A stretch of DNA of 64,000 bases from Fontibacillus panacisegetis (GCF_900102215.1 NZ_FNBG01000006.1:109985-173984); one strand, 5' to 3'. Positions 9,171 through 18,645 are shown, counted from the stretch's first letter. The notes: generated by a model from the sequence alone, not told the origin. Numbers and translations: made by a program.

Positions 9171-10671
9171 CGAAAACGATCATTCAAATACAACGGCCTC
9201 TCCTGATGATCTCCAAATAGACACAGCTTTTCTAAGGTCTTATTTTCAAAAATCTGCTGATGTTGTAGTCCATGAATTCAATGTAACAGGGTCCGAGCAC
9301 GATGAGCAGATGATCACACTGGTCTATTGCCTTGGAATGTCTGACGTTACACAGATTAATCAATTTGTTTTGCCTAGATTCGACGCATTATTTCAGGATT
9401 TCCCTCATCCAAAAACCTCAGACATTACCATGAACAGGCACTTGCCGTTTACGCCATTACAAGAAAAAGACCTGCTTCATGAAATATCATATTACGTCTA
9501 TAGCGGGAGTCTGATTGTTTATTTTGGTGCTCTTCAAGCTTTTTTTCGTCTGGATATAGCCAGCCCGCCTGCCCGTTCTCCAGATGAACCGTTGACCGAA
9601 GCCTCCATTAAAGGAGCTCGCGACGGGTTCACCGAAGATTTATCTACTAATATCGCCCTGCTCCGCAAAAGGCTGCGCTCTCATTCACTATGCGTTGAAA
9701 CTTATGTAAAAGGAAAAAGAGGCGAAACAAGTGTTGCTCTGATTTATATTGAGGACATTATCAACTCCGACATTCTTTATGAGATACGAAAACGATTAGA
9801 TGAAATCAACATCGATGCTATTATTGGTACGTCTTTTATTGAATCTGTTATTACAGGCTCCAGCCATCGGGCTTATTTCCCGCTTACTGATTATTCAGGA
9901 CGCCCTGACTTTGTCACATCCGCATTGCTCAACGGAAAATTTGCAGTGTTTGTCGAAGGATCACCTATGGGCATTATTGCTCCCATTACACTTACCAACT
10001 TATTGAGCTCTCCGGAGGACTCCAGTACTGTCTACTATCTCCAAATCGTTCAAAAATTTTTGCGGCTTTTCGGGCTTTGTATCGCCTTATTCCTGCCTGG
10101 ATTTTATATTGCTTTGACCAGCTTTAATCTGGAGCAAATCCCTCTACCCCTGTTGGCAACGATAAGTAATTCAAGGCACGGTTTGCCATTTCCGATCCCA
10201 CTTGAAACCTTTATGATGCTTTTTCTGTTTGAAATTTTTAATGAAGCAGGAAGACGTCTTCCCAAGGCTCTTGGCCAGACTGTTACCGTTGTTGGAGGCT
10301 TAATTATCGGAGATGCAGCGATTCGTTCAGGCATAACGTCACCTACAATTATCGTAACCGTAGCTATCACTATTGTTTCTGCCTCTACGCTCATCAATCA
10401 GACGTTAAGTGGAACGACCTCCCAGATTCGTTTAATTATCCTTATTGCTTCTTCTGTACTGGGGATGTTTGGTTTTTTGATCAGCGCAATCGCCGTTGTA
10501 TTCTATATAGCGTCCTTAGAAAATTACGGAGTTCCATATTTATCTCCATTCTCTCCTTTTCGCAAGAACGATCTCTTTTTTTCACTCTTTAAAAAACCTG
10601 AGCTCAAGCAAATAAAAAGACCTCAAATTATGCGCACCAATGATGATACCAAAGGAGGTAATAATCCTTGA
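9160..10671 (+). CDS. GerAA-type spore germination receptor subunit
   Basis: The 503-residue subunit A has a large hydrophilic N-terminal region (about residues 1-290), then a membrane domain of about five helices (PGFYIALTSFNLEQIPLPLL; FPIPLETFMMLFLFEIFNEA), then a basic tail. These are hallmarks of GerAA/GerBA/GerKA proteins, which oligomerise with GerAB and GerAC. The ATG lies inside the end of the upstream gene behind AAAGGGAG, implying coupled translation. Confidence 0.93.
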   Translation: MTLNENDHSNTTASPDDLQIDTAFLRSYFQKSADVVVHEFNVTGSEHDEQMITLVYCLGMSDVTQINQFVLPRFDALFQDFPHPKTSDITMNRHLPFTPLQEKDLLHEISYYVYSGSLIVYFGALQAFFRLDIASPPARSPDEPLTEASIKGARDGFTEDLSTNIALLRKRLRSHSLCVETYVKGKRGETSVALIYIEDIINSDILYEIRKRLDEINIDAIIGTSFIESVITGSSHRAYFPLTDYSGRPDFVTSALLNGKFAVFVEGSPMGIIAPITLTNLLSSPEDSSTVYYLQIVQKFLRLFGLCIALFLPGFYIALTSFNLEQIPLPLLATISNSRHGLPFPIPLETFMMLFLFEIFNEAGRRLPKALGQTVTVVGGLIIGDAAIRSGITSPTIIVTVAITIVSASTLINQTLSGTTSQIRLIILIASSVLGMFGFLISAIAVVFYIASLENYGVPYLSPFSPFRKNDLFFSLFKKPELKQIKRPQIMRTNDDTKGGNNP

Positions 10672-11816
10672 GAAATGTCATCGTCTTTCTTATCATGATC
10701 ACTATGCTTACAGGCTGCTGGGATTTAAAAGAAGTGCAGACTGTCAATTTCGTGACTGCCCTAGGAATCGACTATGTAAAAGATCACTATGTTATTTACG
10801 CTCAATTACTTGATTTTTCAAAAATCTCCAAACAAGAAGGGGCTTCCAGCGGTATCGAAAAGTCAGATACTTGGATTGGCAAAGCTGAAGGAGGTACAAT
10901 TAGCGAAGCGCTCAACCATATGTATCCATCCTCACAGCAGCAAACCCTGTGGACACATGTCAAAGCGATTGTGATGTCCAAAGCATTGCTGGATAAAGAA
11001 CTGCCCGATACCCTTAACGGTCTTCTCAGATCTCGTGATTTGAGATACACACCTTGGGTATTCGGCACGGAGCAGGACATCTCCAAGCTATTCAGCAGCG
11101 TTGCCCTACTGAACCAATCCTCACTAAATTCGGAGCTAATGGACCCTGAGGAGCTATATAAACAGTATTCATCTGTAGAGCCTCAGCGACTATTGAAGCT
11201 CGTTAACGGTGTCAAAGAACCTGCGGCATCATTATTACTGCCTTCAATCACAGTTACAGACAGTGTCTGGGAGAACGATAACAAGCCACAATCTCTCATT
11301 AAATTAAATGGTGTATACGTTATTTCCAGAGGAAAAAATCGGGGATTTATCGATCAAAAACAGCTTAATGGGGCTAGATGGGTGTCCTACAAATATATGC
11401 ATAAATACCCTCTTCGGTTCGAAACCAAAGAGGGTAAAAAAGTGGTGATTAACGTCATTCATCCTGTTTCAACAGTTAAGCTTCGTATAGCTAACGATAA
11501 CATTCAGGCAAACATAAACGTTCGCGTCCGAGCTAACGTTGTTGATATTGATGCTGGTAGCAGAGTAACCGCCGTAGAAATCAAGCAAATCGCTAAGCAA
11601 ATGATGGAGAAGCAGATACGCACTGACTACGAGTCTGCCAAAGCAAACAACTTAGATATATACAAGCTAGATGATTTTCTGTACCGTATGCATAATCGGG
11701 AATGGCAAAAATACCGTTCTAACGAGCACGACGCCCTTTCAAAAATCAATTTAGGCGAAGTGAATATAGATCTTCGGGTTACTCACTCCACCTCTTACAA
11801 GTTGTCTAACTCATAA
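10668..11816 (+). CDS. Ger(x)C-family germination lipoprotein
   Basis: The 382-residue lipoprotein has a signal peptide ending in the lipobox LTGC (Cys near residue 17) followed by WDLKEV, the classic start of a mature GerAC protein. It is the third receptor subunit, on the outer face of the inner spore membrane. The TTG start overlaps the gerA stop (TTGA) and has AAAGGAGG about ten bases upstream. The stop lies close to the convergent liaR gene. Confidence 0.92.
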   Translation: MRNVIVFLIMITMLTGCWDLKEVQTVNFVTALGIDYVKDHYVIYAQLLDFSKISKQEGASSGIEKSDTWIGKAEGGTISEALNHMYPSSQQQTLWTHVKAIVMSKALLDKELPDTLNGLLRSRDLRYTPWVFGTEQDISKLFSSVALLNQSSLNSELMDPEELYKQYSSVEPQRLLKLVNGVKEPAASLLLPSITVTDSVWENDNKPQSLIKLNGVYVISRGKNRGFIDQKQLNGARWVSYKYMHKYPLRFETKEGKKVVINVIHPVSTVKLRIANDNIQANINVRVRANVVDIDAGSRVTAVEIKQIAKQMMEKQIRTDYESAKANNLDIYKLDDFLYRMHNREWQKYRSNEHDALSKINLGEVNIDLRVTHSTSYKLSNS

Positions 11817-11830
11817 AATATGCTATTACC

Positions 11831-12481
11831 CTACTCTGCCAAACCGTTCTTATATGCGTAAATGGCCGCTTGAGTTCGATCTTCCACGCCCAGCTTGGCC
11901 AAAATATTCGTTACATGAAATTTTACGGTTTTGATGCCAATGATAAGGTCGTCTGCGATATCCTGATTAGATTTGCCTTGAGCCAGCAAACGCAAAACAT
12001 CCATTTCCCGCTCCGTGAGCTCTTCATGGGCCGGAGTTTCTGCTTTAGGTTGACGGAAACGGTTCATCATTTTAGATGCAACCTGAGACTCCAATACCGA
12101 TTGTCCACGAACTGCAGCACGAATCGCATCAGCTATTTCAGTAGCTCTGGAGGTTTTGAGCAAATAACTGAATGCACCAGCTTCAATAACCGGATACATC
12201 TTCTCATCATCTAAATAACTTGTTAATACGATCACTTTACAATCGGGATAGAGGGCTAGCAATTGTCTTGTCGTTTCTATCCCGTCCATACCTTCCATGA
12301 CAAGGTCCATTAATACAACGTCGGGCTTATACTCTTGTGCCAGCCGGATGCCTTCCTCCCCACTGCTGGCCTCGCCAACGACCTCGATCCCTTCTTCAGT
12401 ACCGAGTACCGCTGCCAGTCCAATTCTAACCATCTCATGATCGTCAACAAGCAACACCTTAATCTCTCTGTCCAATTCCAT
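11831..12481 (-). CDS. liaR: LiaR-like NarL-family response regulator
   Basis: The 216-residue regulator has a receiver domain (VDDHEMVRIG; phospho-acceptor Asp in DVVLMDLVMEG, about residue 58; K in LLKTS) and a LuxR-type helix-turn-helix (LTEREMDVLRLLAQGKSN, about residues 150-167). It overlaps liaS by 23 bases and forms the liaF-liaS-liaR unit. LiaR activates genes answering lipid-II-cycle antibiotics and membrane damage in Firmicutes. The adjacent PspA unit is its likely target. Confidence 0.9.
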   Translation of the reverse strand: MELDREIKVLLVDDHEMVRIGLAAVLGTEEGIEVVGEASSGEEGIRLAQEYKPDVVLMDLVMEGMDGIETTRQLLALYPDCKVIVLTSYLDDEKMYPVIEAGAFSYLLKTSRATEIADAIRAAVRGQSVLESQVASKMMNRFRQPKAETPAHEELTEREMDVLRLLAQGKSNQDIADDLIIGIKTVKFHVTNILAKLGVEDRTQAAIYAYKNGLAE

Positions 12482-13544
12482 CGAACTCGTCCCCTTCGTT
12501 TTCCTCGTTCATTAAAGGTACTGTGATCTCAATGCGCGTCCCTTTGCCGGGAGCCGTAATAAATTGAATAGATCCTCCAATTTCCCTTACACGTTCCTGC
12601 ATCGTAGACAAGCCGTAGGAGGTCTGCTTCTTCTCATCCAGCTCAAAGCCTAAACCATTATCTCTTAGAGTTACTTTAACGACATTCAATTTACGGTGAA
12701 TTCGAATCTCCATCTTATCTGCCTTGGAGTGCCGAAGTGTATTAGACATCGCTTCCTGAATAATACGGAACAAATGATTCTCTATTCCTCTACCAAGATT
12801 AAGCTCATCATCCATCTCCAGTGTAAGCTCCATCGGTACTTTTGTCTTTAGCTCTCTTACCAAATCCAGCAAGCCTTGAGACAATTCCTTGCCCTCCAAA
12901 TAGACCGGGCGTAAGTGAAGCAGCAAGGCTCTCATTTCGGATTGAGCCACTGAGGCCATCTCTTCAATCAGTTCCACTTGACGCTGTGCCTTGTCAAAAT
13001 CCTTTTCCAATGTACGGCCTACAGCTGTAGCAGTCATTGAAATCGCGAATAACTGCTGAGAAACCGCATCATGCAGCTCTCTAGCTAAACGCTGTCTTTC
13101 CTCTACAATAGCCGAGACACGAGCTTGCTCTGCAAGCTGGGCATTATGCGTCGATAAACGCTGAAGTGAGGTCACCTGTTCTTCCCATCTCTTTCCAATT
13201 CTCTCTAGCTGTTCCCCCAGCCGGCCGACTTCATCGTCTCCGAGCTTTGGAACCGTATCGGTCTTATTACCCTTCTCCCATTGCAGTAGCGCATCGCGAA
13301 GCTGATCTATTTTTCGTTTGTTGCGATAGCCCTGAAAAAATCCATATGTTGCCCCTATGCTAAGAAGCAGAGTCAGCAACATGATTCCGGCCTGTACCCC
13401 TCTTCTCCAGTCAGTAGACGGTTTAAAGTAACCATATGTATACAATACATACGAAATAACAGCTAATAAAATAAAGCTCAGGAGAACCCCTTCCCGCATA
13501 CTGCGAGAAACCATATTTCCTGGTTTTTTACTCTTCATGCGCAA
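12459..13544 (-). CDS. liaS: LiaS-like sensor histidine kinase
   Basis: The 361-residue kinase has two N-terminal membrane helices with a very short outside loop (intramembrane-sensing type), a HAMP-like linker, a HisKA_3 dimerisation domain with phospho-His in ARELHDAVSQQLFAIS (about residue 157), and an HATPase domain (N box EAMSNTLRHS, G box DNGLGFELDE). Partner of liaR and liaF. The TTG at 13544 lies five bases after AGGAGG; the ATG six bases further in is the alternative start. Confidence 0.9.
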   Translation of the reverse strand: MRMKSKKPGNMVSRSMREGVLLSFILLAVISYVLYTYGYFKPSTDWRRGVQAGIMLLTLLLSIGATYGFFQGYRNKRKIDQLRDALLQWEKGNKTDTVPKLGDDEVGRLGEQLERIGKRWEEQVTSLQRLSTHNAQLAEQARVSAIVEERQRLARELHDAVSQQLFAISMTATAVGRTLEKDFDKAQRQVELIEEMASVAQSEMRALLLHLRPVYLEGKELSQGLLDLVRELKTKVPMELTLEMDDELNLGRGIENHLFRIIQEAMSNTLRHSKADKMEIRIHRKLNVVKVTLRDNGLGFELDEKKQTSYGLSTMQERVREIGGSIQFITAPGKGTRIEITVPLMNEENEGDEFDGIGQRD

Positions 13545-13557
13545 GTGATCCTCCTGT

Positions 13558-14208
13558 TTATGTTAATCGTATATCTACATCTCCAACAACATAAGAGATG
13601 ATAATTTTCACTTTTTGATCGCGGTTATCATAGTTTGGTGACTTCCAGTACAATTTGTTCAGCATGCCCGTCTCCCGATTAGGCTCAAACTCAATTTGCC
13701 CAAACATGACAAAAGCTTCGATCTCTACCCCATAGTCTTCCGGCACAACAAGGTCAATGTCCCCAACAATTCCTTGGAACATCAGAACGTTACTTGAATC
13801 CTCTACTATGGCGAGAGATAAATCGATATCGAGTTCCCCAAAAATATGCCACATACTAGTATTTCTCAGGCTCCATGGATCGAGATCCCAATGAATGCTG
13901 GACGTAATATTTTGTCTTTGCGTATAGTTGCCATCAGATTGTGTCTTTCTAATCTTTGCGTAATAAAATCCTAACGATATCATTAAGATCGCCACTACAA
14001 GCATAAAATGCTCTAGCAAAATCAAACCGCCACCGACAGCAAGTAAGGTGTAACCTGTCCTGACCTCTTCACCATTACGAATTTTATAAATACCGTAGGC
14101 GATAATAACAAGGGCGACGATGGTAATAAAGCTCAGCCATTTACCGAATATTAATAAAATTCCAAGTCCAATAAGACCGATGGCCAAGAACCTTTTTCGT
14201 CTATCCAT
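13558..14208 (-). CDS. liaF: LiaF-like negative regulator of LiaS
   Basis: The 216-residue protein has about four hydrophobic segments in its N-terminal half and a cytoplasmic C-terminal beta-rich domain (DUF2154), with QGIVGDIDLVVPEDYGVEIE typical of LiaF. LiaF keeps LiaS off in unstressed cells in B. subtilis. The next gene, liaS, starts 13 bases on. A terminator separates it from the upstream PspA unit. Confidence 0.88.
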   Translation of the reverse strand: MDRRKRFLAIGLIGLGILLIFGKWLSFITIVALVIIAYGIYKIRNGEEVRTGYTLLAVGGGLILLEHFMLVVAILMISLGFYYAKIRKTQSDGNYTQRQNITSSIHWDLDPWSLRNTSMWHIFGELDIDLSLAIVEDSSNVLMFQGIVGDIDLVVPEDYGVEIEAFVMFGQIEFEPNRETGMLNKLYWKSPNYDNRDQKVKIIISYVVGDVDIRLT

Positions 14209-14240
14209 GTCGCACCCCCTTACAGGTTCATATAATTGGA

Positions 14241-14282
14241 AAAGCCATAGCGATATGATAACTCATATCGCATGGCTTTACT
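14241..14282 (-). terminator. terminator between the pspA unit and liaFSR
   Basis: Arms AAAGCCAT(G)CGATATGA and TCATATCGC(T)ATGGCTTT leave a four-base loop; on the minus strand TTTTCC follows. It implies that the PspA/PspC genes and liaFSR are separate or only partly connected transcripts. Confidence 0.75.
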
Positions 14283-14323
14283 ATTGCCTAGCATACCACA
14301 ATGTCTCTTCGACGTGTATCGAT

Positions 14324-15028
14324 TTATTCAGCGTTTTCTTCTTGTTTAGCTGCTGAAGGATTAAGCTTAGCTTTAAGTGCTTCAAGCTGAGCGTCCACTT
14401 TCAATTGTTTTTCTGCATCAGCAGGGTTTACATATGAGGAGGTTGCTGATCCACGGTACAGAACTCCAGAAACCTCAGCTTCAGCTTCAAGCTGCATGAT
14501 TTTCTCTTCCATACGGTGGAAGCCCAACGATGCATTACCGCTTTCGATGGTATGAATGCTGCTCACTTGTGACATTTGCTTTCTTGCTTTAGCCATTTGG
14601 GCACGACTCACGAGCTCATTACGTTTGTTGCGCAGCTTGTAGAACTCATCTTTCATTTCATGAAGCTGAGCCTTCAATTCACTTGCCTGCGCTTCAGCTT
14701 GAGTGTGCAAATCAGTAAATTCCACGATTTTTTGATCATAATGAATTTTTTCCTCAAGCAGCTTGCGTGTTGCTTCCTCTTGACCGTTTCTCAGAGCAAC
14801 CTCAGCCTGTGCTTCTCTTTGTGTGGAGATGCGGATAGCTTCATCCAAACGTTGTTTCATTCTACGTTCATTTGCCATTTGTTTGGCTACAGTCACCTCA
14901 GCGTCACGGATTTCAGCCTCCATATCGCGCAGGTATTGATTTAGCATAACTATCGGATCTTCCACCTTATCGAGCAAATCATTTACAGACGCTTTTGTAA
15001 TATCCTTAATTCTTTTAAATACTCCCAT
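14324..15028 (-). CDS. PspA/IM30-family protein (LiaH-like), copy 1
   Basis: The 234-residue coiled-coil protein begins [20 protein letters not shown], the membrane-binding amphipathic helix of PspA/IM30, followed by long heptad helices to about residue 190. The family is ESCRT-III-like and forms rings or rods that protect leaky membranes. It lies four bases after pspC in one unit. A second, divergent PspA is encoded two genes upstream. Confidence 0.92.
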   Translation of the reverse strand: MGVFKRIKDITKASVNDLLDKVEDPIVMLNQYLRDMEAEIRDAEVTVAKQMANERRMKQRLDEAIRISTQREAQAEVALRNGQEEATRKLLEEKIHYDQKIVEFTDLHTQAEAQASELKAQLHEMKDEFYKLRNKRNELVSRAQMAKARKQMSQVSSIHTIESGNASLGFHRMEEKIMQLEAEAEVSGVLYRGSATSSYVNPADAEKQLKVDAQLEALKAKLNPSAAKQEENAE

Positions 15029-15031
15029 TGT

Positions 15032-15538
15032 TTACACTTCCCCCTTCTCATATTTAGCGAGCTTTTGACGAAGCTCCTCAAGTTCTTTTTTCATTGCTTT
15101 TTTCTCAATATCTTGCATCATAGAATCCAGATTTGATGATTCTCCCGAAGCGAATTCCGCATTTTTTTGTGGCCCGTTATGTGGTCCGTTATATTGCTGC
15201 GAACCTCCAGGATACGAATTCCCTCCGAACGGCGGTTGCTCGTTGAATCCTTGAGGACCACGCTGTGATCCAGGTCCGGCTCCGAAACCATAGTTGTTGC
15301 CACCTTGACAACCTCTTTGCCAGCCACCATTATGATAAGGATCAAACGGCTGGTACGGTTCCTTAGAAATTACCAGTGCGGCAATCAAATATATAAATAT
15401 TGTTGTCCCGCCCGTAAAAGGAATGCTGACCAATGTTAAAATACGCAGCGCTGTAGTACTGATCCCAAAATATTCACCCAGTCCGCCAAGCAATCCGCTA
15501 ACCCATCTATCTCGTCTTGAGCGGTATAAATTAGCCAT
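15032..15538 (-). CDS. PspC-domain membrane protein with Gly/Asn-rich linker
   Basis: The 168-residue protein has a PspC domain (about residues 1-60: YRSRRDRWVSGLLGGLGEYF, then a membrane helix GTTIFIYLIAALVIS). A Gly/Asn/Pro/Gln-rich low-complexity linker (about 70-125) and a C-terminal coiled coil (MQDIEKKAMKKELEELRQKL) follow. The coiled coil could bind the two flanking PspA proteins; this is an inference. Spacing to neighbours is 3-5 bases, so it is translated with them. Confidence 0.88.
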   Translation of the reverse strand: MANLYRSRRDRWVSGLLGGLGEYFGISTTALRILTLVSIPFTGGTTIFIYLIAALVISKEPYQPFDPYHNGGWQRGCQGGNNYGFGAGPGSQRGPQGFNEQPPFGGNSYPGGSQQYNGPHNGPQKNAEFASGESSNLDSMMQDIEKKAMKKELEELRQKLAKYEKGEV

Positions 15539-15543
15539 TCTTG

Positions 15544-16218
15544 TTACTCCTCCCCTCGTGATTTCAGCTTCTGCTTCAACCGGGAGAGCTCCTCTTCCAG
15601 AGTAGATTGGATAACCGATCCCGCCTGATTGGCGAAATCCTGACCCGCTTTACGTATGTCCCGGAGACTGCGAGCCTCCCATTCCATATCGGATACCCGA
15701 TCCTCCAGGCGGTTGAACATCTTAGGTACATCCTGCATGCCATAGTCACTCATCCGTTTGTTCATACGCTGTTGAAGACGAAGCGTCTCCATTCTTGCGT
15801 AATAGTATTGTCGTTTACTGTAAACGACCTGATACTCGGTCTTGAGCTCATGCAGCTGATTCTCCAGCTCCTGTAGTGATTCCAGACTTTGTGAATATAA
15901 CGAGGAATACTGTTCGATTTTTTCTTCGTACAGCATTTTTTCTTGCAAAGCCAGCTTAGTGAGATGTTCTTCTCCTGCTTTCAGTGCCAGCAAAGCCTGT
16001 TCCTCACGTTTATCGCGCATCACCTTGGCCTGATCCGCTTGCTGCTTAAGTTGTTTTGTATGGCCTGCGTATTGATAATGAAGCTTCTCGGCTTCTGCAA
16101 TTTCCTGACGTGTCTCGATCAGAAACTGATCAATCAATCGAACTGGATCTTGTGACTGTTCCAATCGTTCATTCAAATTAGCTACTGTAATGTCACGTAC
16201 TCGACGAAATACACTCAT
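15544..16218 (-). CDS. PspA/IM30-family protein, copy 2
   Basis: The 224-residue paralogue starts MSVFRRVRDITVANLNERLE and continues as long coiled-coil helices, clearly PspA/IM30 but divergent from copy 1. It is encoded just upstream of pspC. Having two PspA forms flanking one PspC suggests mixed or specialised assemblies. Confidence 0.9.
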   Translation of the reverse strand: MSVFRRVRDITVANLNERLEQSQDPVRLIDQFLIETRQEIAEAEKLHYQYAGHTKQLKQQADQAKVMRDKREEQALLALKAGEEHLTKLALQEKMLYEEKIEQYSSLYSQSLESLQELENQLHELKTEYQVVYSKRQYYYARMETLRLQQRMNKRMSDYGMQDVPKMFNRLEDRVSDMEWEARSLRDIRKAGQDFANQAGSVIQSTLEEELSRLKQKLKSRGEE

Positions 16219-16272
16219 GAAACCCCATCCCTCCTAACCTCTCGGGTTAAATTCTTATGTCCAATTACTGTA

Positions 16273-16569
16273 TTAGTAACTCCGTTTTCCTCTTAGCGTT
16301 GATATGCCGTACAAGATCAATCCGATCCCGACTACCGGAACAATCAGCCAAGCCAGTTTGGAAATCAGGGAGATAACTCCGAAGAACAGAATAATCCATC
16401 CAAAGAACGCATTCCCTCGGCGTATCCCGTAATATCCAAGACCAACCATCGCGATCGCTATCAATAAACCGAACAGGCTACCCAATAGTGGGGTCAGTTT
16501 ACCAAGCAAGATCAGAACACCAAGTGCTATAAGTATTATCGCAAAACCTTGAGGTCCATTCTTTCTCAT
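16273..16569 (-). CDS. small membrane protein, LiaI/LiaF-N-like
   Basis: The 98-residue protein is almost entirely hydrophobic, with about four helices and a basic C-terminus (RGKRSY). It resembles LiaI or the membrane half of LiaF. As first gene of the PspA unit it could recruit PspA to the membrane, as LiaI does for LiaH in B. subtilis (inference). AAAGGCGG lies upstream of the ATG. Confidence 0.75.
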   Translation of the reverse strand: MRKNGPQGFAIILIALGVLILLGKLTPLLGSLFGLLIAIAMVGLGYYGIRRGNAFFGWIILFFGVISLISKLAWLIVPVVGIGLILYGISTLRGKRSY

Positions 16570-16609
16570 TCAATTTTCACCGCCTTTCAAATTTATCAAC
16601 CTTATGTCT

Positions 16610-16638
16610 ATATTCTAGAGCCAATCGTAATTATTCAA
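16610..16638 (-). promoter_or_regulatory. candidate promoter of the pspA unit
   Basis: On the minus strand TTGAAT (16638-16633), 17 bases and GAATAT (16615-16610) resemble a sigma-A promoter about 40 bases upstream of the first gene. A short palindrome ACCGT-GG-ACGGT (16644-16655) just upstream could be a regulator site. Confidence 0.4.
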
Positions 16639-16733
16639 AACGGACCGTGGACGGTTTTTCTTCCTAGACCTTAGTCGAGGTACGTGTCCGCCTTAAGTTT
16701 GTCCTCAGTGTTCCTTTTCCTTCAGTTTCAATA

Positions 16734-16842
16734 TTTACTTTTATACCAGCTCATAATATAATGATACATGCATTAGCAAACAATAGAAAACGACAGTTAT
16801 CGGAGGAGCCTGCCATGTTGCGGGCTCTTTTTGTCTTTTTTC
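16734..16842 (+). promoter_or_regulatory. promoter with short leader and intrinsic terminator upstream of the permease
   Basis: TTTACT (16734-16739), a 17-base spacer and TATAAT (16757-16762) form a good sigma-A promoter. About 40 bases into the transcript a hairpin (GAGCCTGC/GCGGGCTC, 16806-16827) is followed by TTTTTGTCTTTTTT, which looks like a terminator. The permease gene begins 80 bases further on, so this is either an attenuator or a tiny independent RNA. I recognise no known riboswitch. Confidence 0.5.
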
Positions 16843-16921
16843 AGGATTATACGGCATAATTTGGCCTTTTCATGAAACTATGCTGATACATCTGTAACGC
16901 TGTCACACTAGGAGGGGTACT

Positions 16922-18199
16922 TTGGAACAACAAGCTATTTGGGCTATCGGCATTTTTTTGCTTACCTACGCCCTAATCATCTCTGAGAAGATTCATCGCA
17001 CTATACTTGCTATGAGTGGCGCCGTTCTGATGGTCTTGCTCGGTATCATTAACCAGGATTCTGCTATTCATCACATTGACTTCAATACACTCGGTCTGTT
17101 GATTGGAATGATGATTATTGTAAATACTACGGCTGAGACGGGTCTATTTCATTATATTGGTATATGGACTGCCAAAAAGGCTAAAGGGAATCCCGTTACC
17201 ATACTATGGCTTCTGGCCTTATTTACTGCAGTAGCTTCTGCTTTCTTAGATAACGTGACAACGATTATACTCATGATTCCTGTAGTATTCAGCATTACAA
17301 GACAATTAAAAGTAAAAACCTTCCCTTATATATTCTCTCTAGTTCTTGCATCAAATATTGGAGGAACGGCTACCTTAATCGGTGATCCGCCGAACATCAT
17401 GATCGGCAGTGCAGTGAAAGAACTTACTTTTGCAGCATTTCTACAAAATTTAGCACCTGTCGTTATCGCCATCATGGCTGTTATTCTTCCACTCTTTGTT
17501 GTTATGTTCCGTAAAGGATTAAAAGCAACCAAGGAAAACCAGCAAAGCATGATGAGTATTAGCCTGGATGGTCTCATAACAGACAAGAAGCTCCTTGTAC
17601 AATGTCTGTGTATTCTTGGACTAACTCTGATCGGATTTTTTCTCCATCAGACGTTTCACCTTGAATCAGCAACGATTGCTCTCGCTGGGGCATTCCTGCT
17701 TTTATTAATGACTGGAGAGCATGCTATGGAGAGAGCAATTCGCTCTGTAGAATGGCCAACCATCTTCTTTTTTGTTGGACTGTTCGTATTAGTTGGAGGA
17801 TTAGTGGAGAACGGGACGATCACTTTGCTTGCTGAGCGAGCCATGAATCTGACCGGAGGAGATCCGTTACTTGCCTCCATGCTGATTCTCTGGCTAAGCG
17901 CTATCGCTTCGGCATTTCTGGATAACATTCCATTTGTTGCGACTATGATTCCAATGATTCAGGATTTGGGCAATATGGGAATTACCCATTTAGAGCCCTT
18001 GTGGTGGAGCCTTGCATTAGGAGCATGTCTTGGAGGCAACGGTTCCTTAATCGGTGCGAGCGCCAATCTGATTGCAGCTGGTATGTCATCCAAAGAAGGA
18101 GAACCTATAACATTTGTTAAATTCATTAAATATGGATTCCCGCTCATGCTGTTAACCGTCATTATTTCCAGTATATATATCTTGATTCGATTTTTCTGA
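16922..18199 (+). CDS. ArsB/NhaD-type ion permease
   Basis: The 425-residue protein has about 11-12 membrane helices. Two repeats each carry an ASAFLDN motif (about residues 108 and 322), and the first half has NIGGTATLIGDPPNIMIGSA, the signature of the ArsB/NhaD/P-protein branch of the ion-transporter superfamily. Substrates in the family include arsenite, Na+/H+ and dicarboxylates; no ars genes are nearby, so arsenite is not indicated. The TTG start follows AGGAGGGG. Confidence 0.85.
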   Translation: MEQQAIWAIGIFLLTYALIISEKIHRTILAMSGAVLMVLLGIINQDSAIHHIDFNTLGLLIGMMIIVNTTAETGLFHYIGIWTAKKAKGNPVTILWLLALFTAVASAFLDNVTTIILMIPVVFSITRQLKVKTFPYIFSLVLASNIGGTATLIGDPPNIMIGSAVKELTFAAFLQNLAPVVIAIMAVILPLFVVMFRKGLKATKENQQSMMSISLDGLITDKKLLVQCLCILGLTLIGFFLHQTFHLESATIALAGAFLLLLMTGEHAMERAIRSVEWPTIFFFVGLFVLVGGLVENGTITLLAERAMNLTGGDPLLASMLILWLSAIASAFLDNIPFVATMIPMIQDLGNMGITHLEPLWWSLALGACLGGNGSLIGASANLIAAGMSSKEGEPITFVKFIKYGFPLMLLTVIISSIYILIRFF

Positions 18200-18291
18200 A
18201 CAGTACCTCGTTATTTCGAGCCATAGCTTTGAGATAAATAAGATTGTATGCTATCCTTTAAGTACTATATAGCTTCAGGGAGGGATAACAC

Positions 18292-18645
18292 ATGAACATA
18301 CGACATAATAAACTGTTATATCTGCTGTCTGTTTCTTTGCTCGCTTTGTTTATGACATTATCCCTCCCGATTACTTCAATAAATATGGGTAGTAACGAAG
18401 CAATGGAACGCGAAGCTTATGAGACAGAGCAAATTATCCGTACTTACAAAGTAGCCGTTAGACTAAATCCAGCACACAGCAGTAAAATGACTGGGGAAAA
18501 AACCTCGAAATATCTTTTTGTTCTACCTTTAGCGGTATCTTTAATCGTTACCGCCTCATGGGCTCAATTTCGACCGCTCGTTAACTTACTTCTGAAACGT
18601 AAACTCCTATTACCCATTAAATTCACGAGCAAGTATGTGGCATAA
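18292..18645 (+). CDS. small hypothetical membrane protein
   Basis: The 117-residue protein has two predicted membrane segments (about residues 8-28 and 72-92) with a hydrophilic loop between. No family recognised. GGGAGGG nine bases upstream of the ATG supports translation. It lies between the permease and khtT without clear functional ties. Confidence 0.55.
   Translation: MNIRHNKLLYLLSVSLLALFMTLSLPITSINMGSNEAMEREAYETEQIIRTYKVAVRLNPAHSSKMTGEKTSKYLFVLPLAVSLIVTASWAQFRPLVNLLLKRKLLLPIKFTSKYVA

Noticed and set aside
16922..18199. Arsenite efflux pump ArsB
   Set aside because: The superfamily also covers Na+/H+ and other ion transporters, and no arsR, arsC or arsenic-type regulatory site is nearby.
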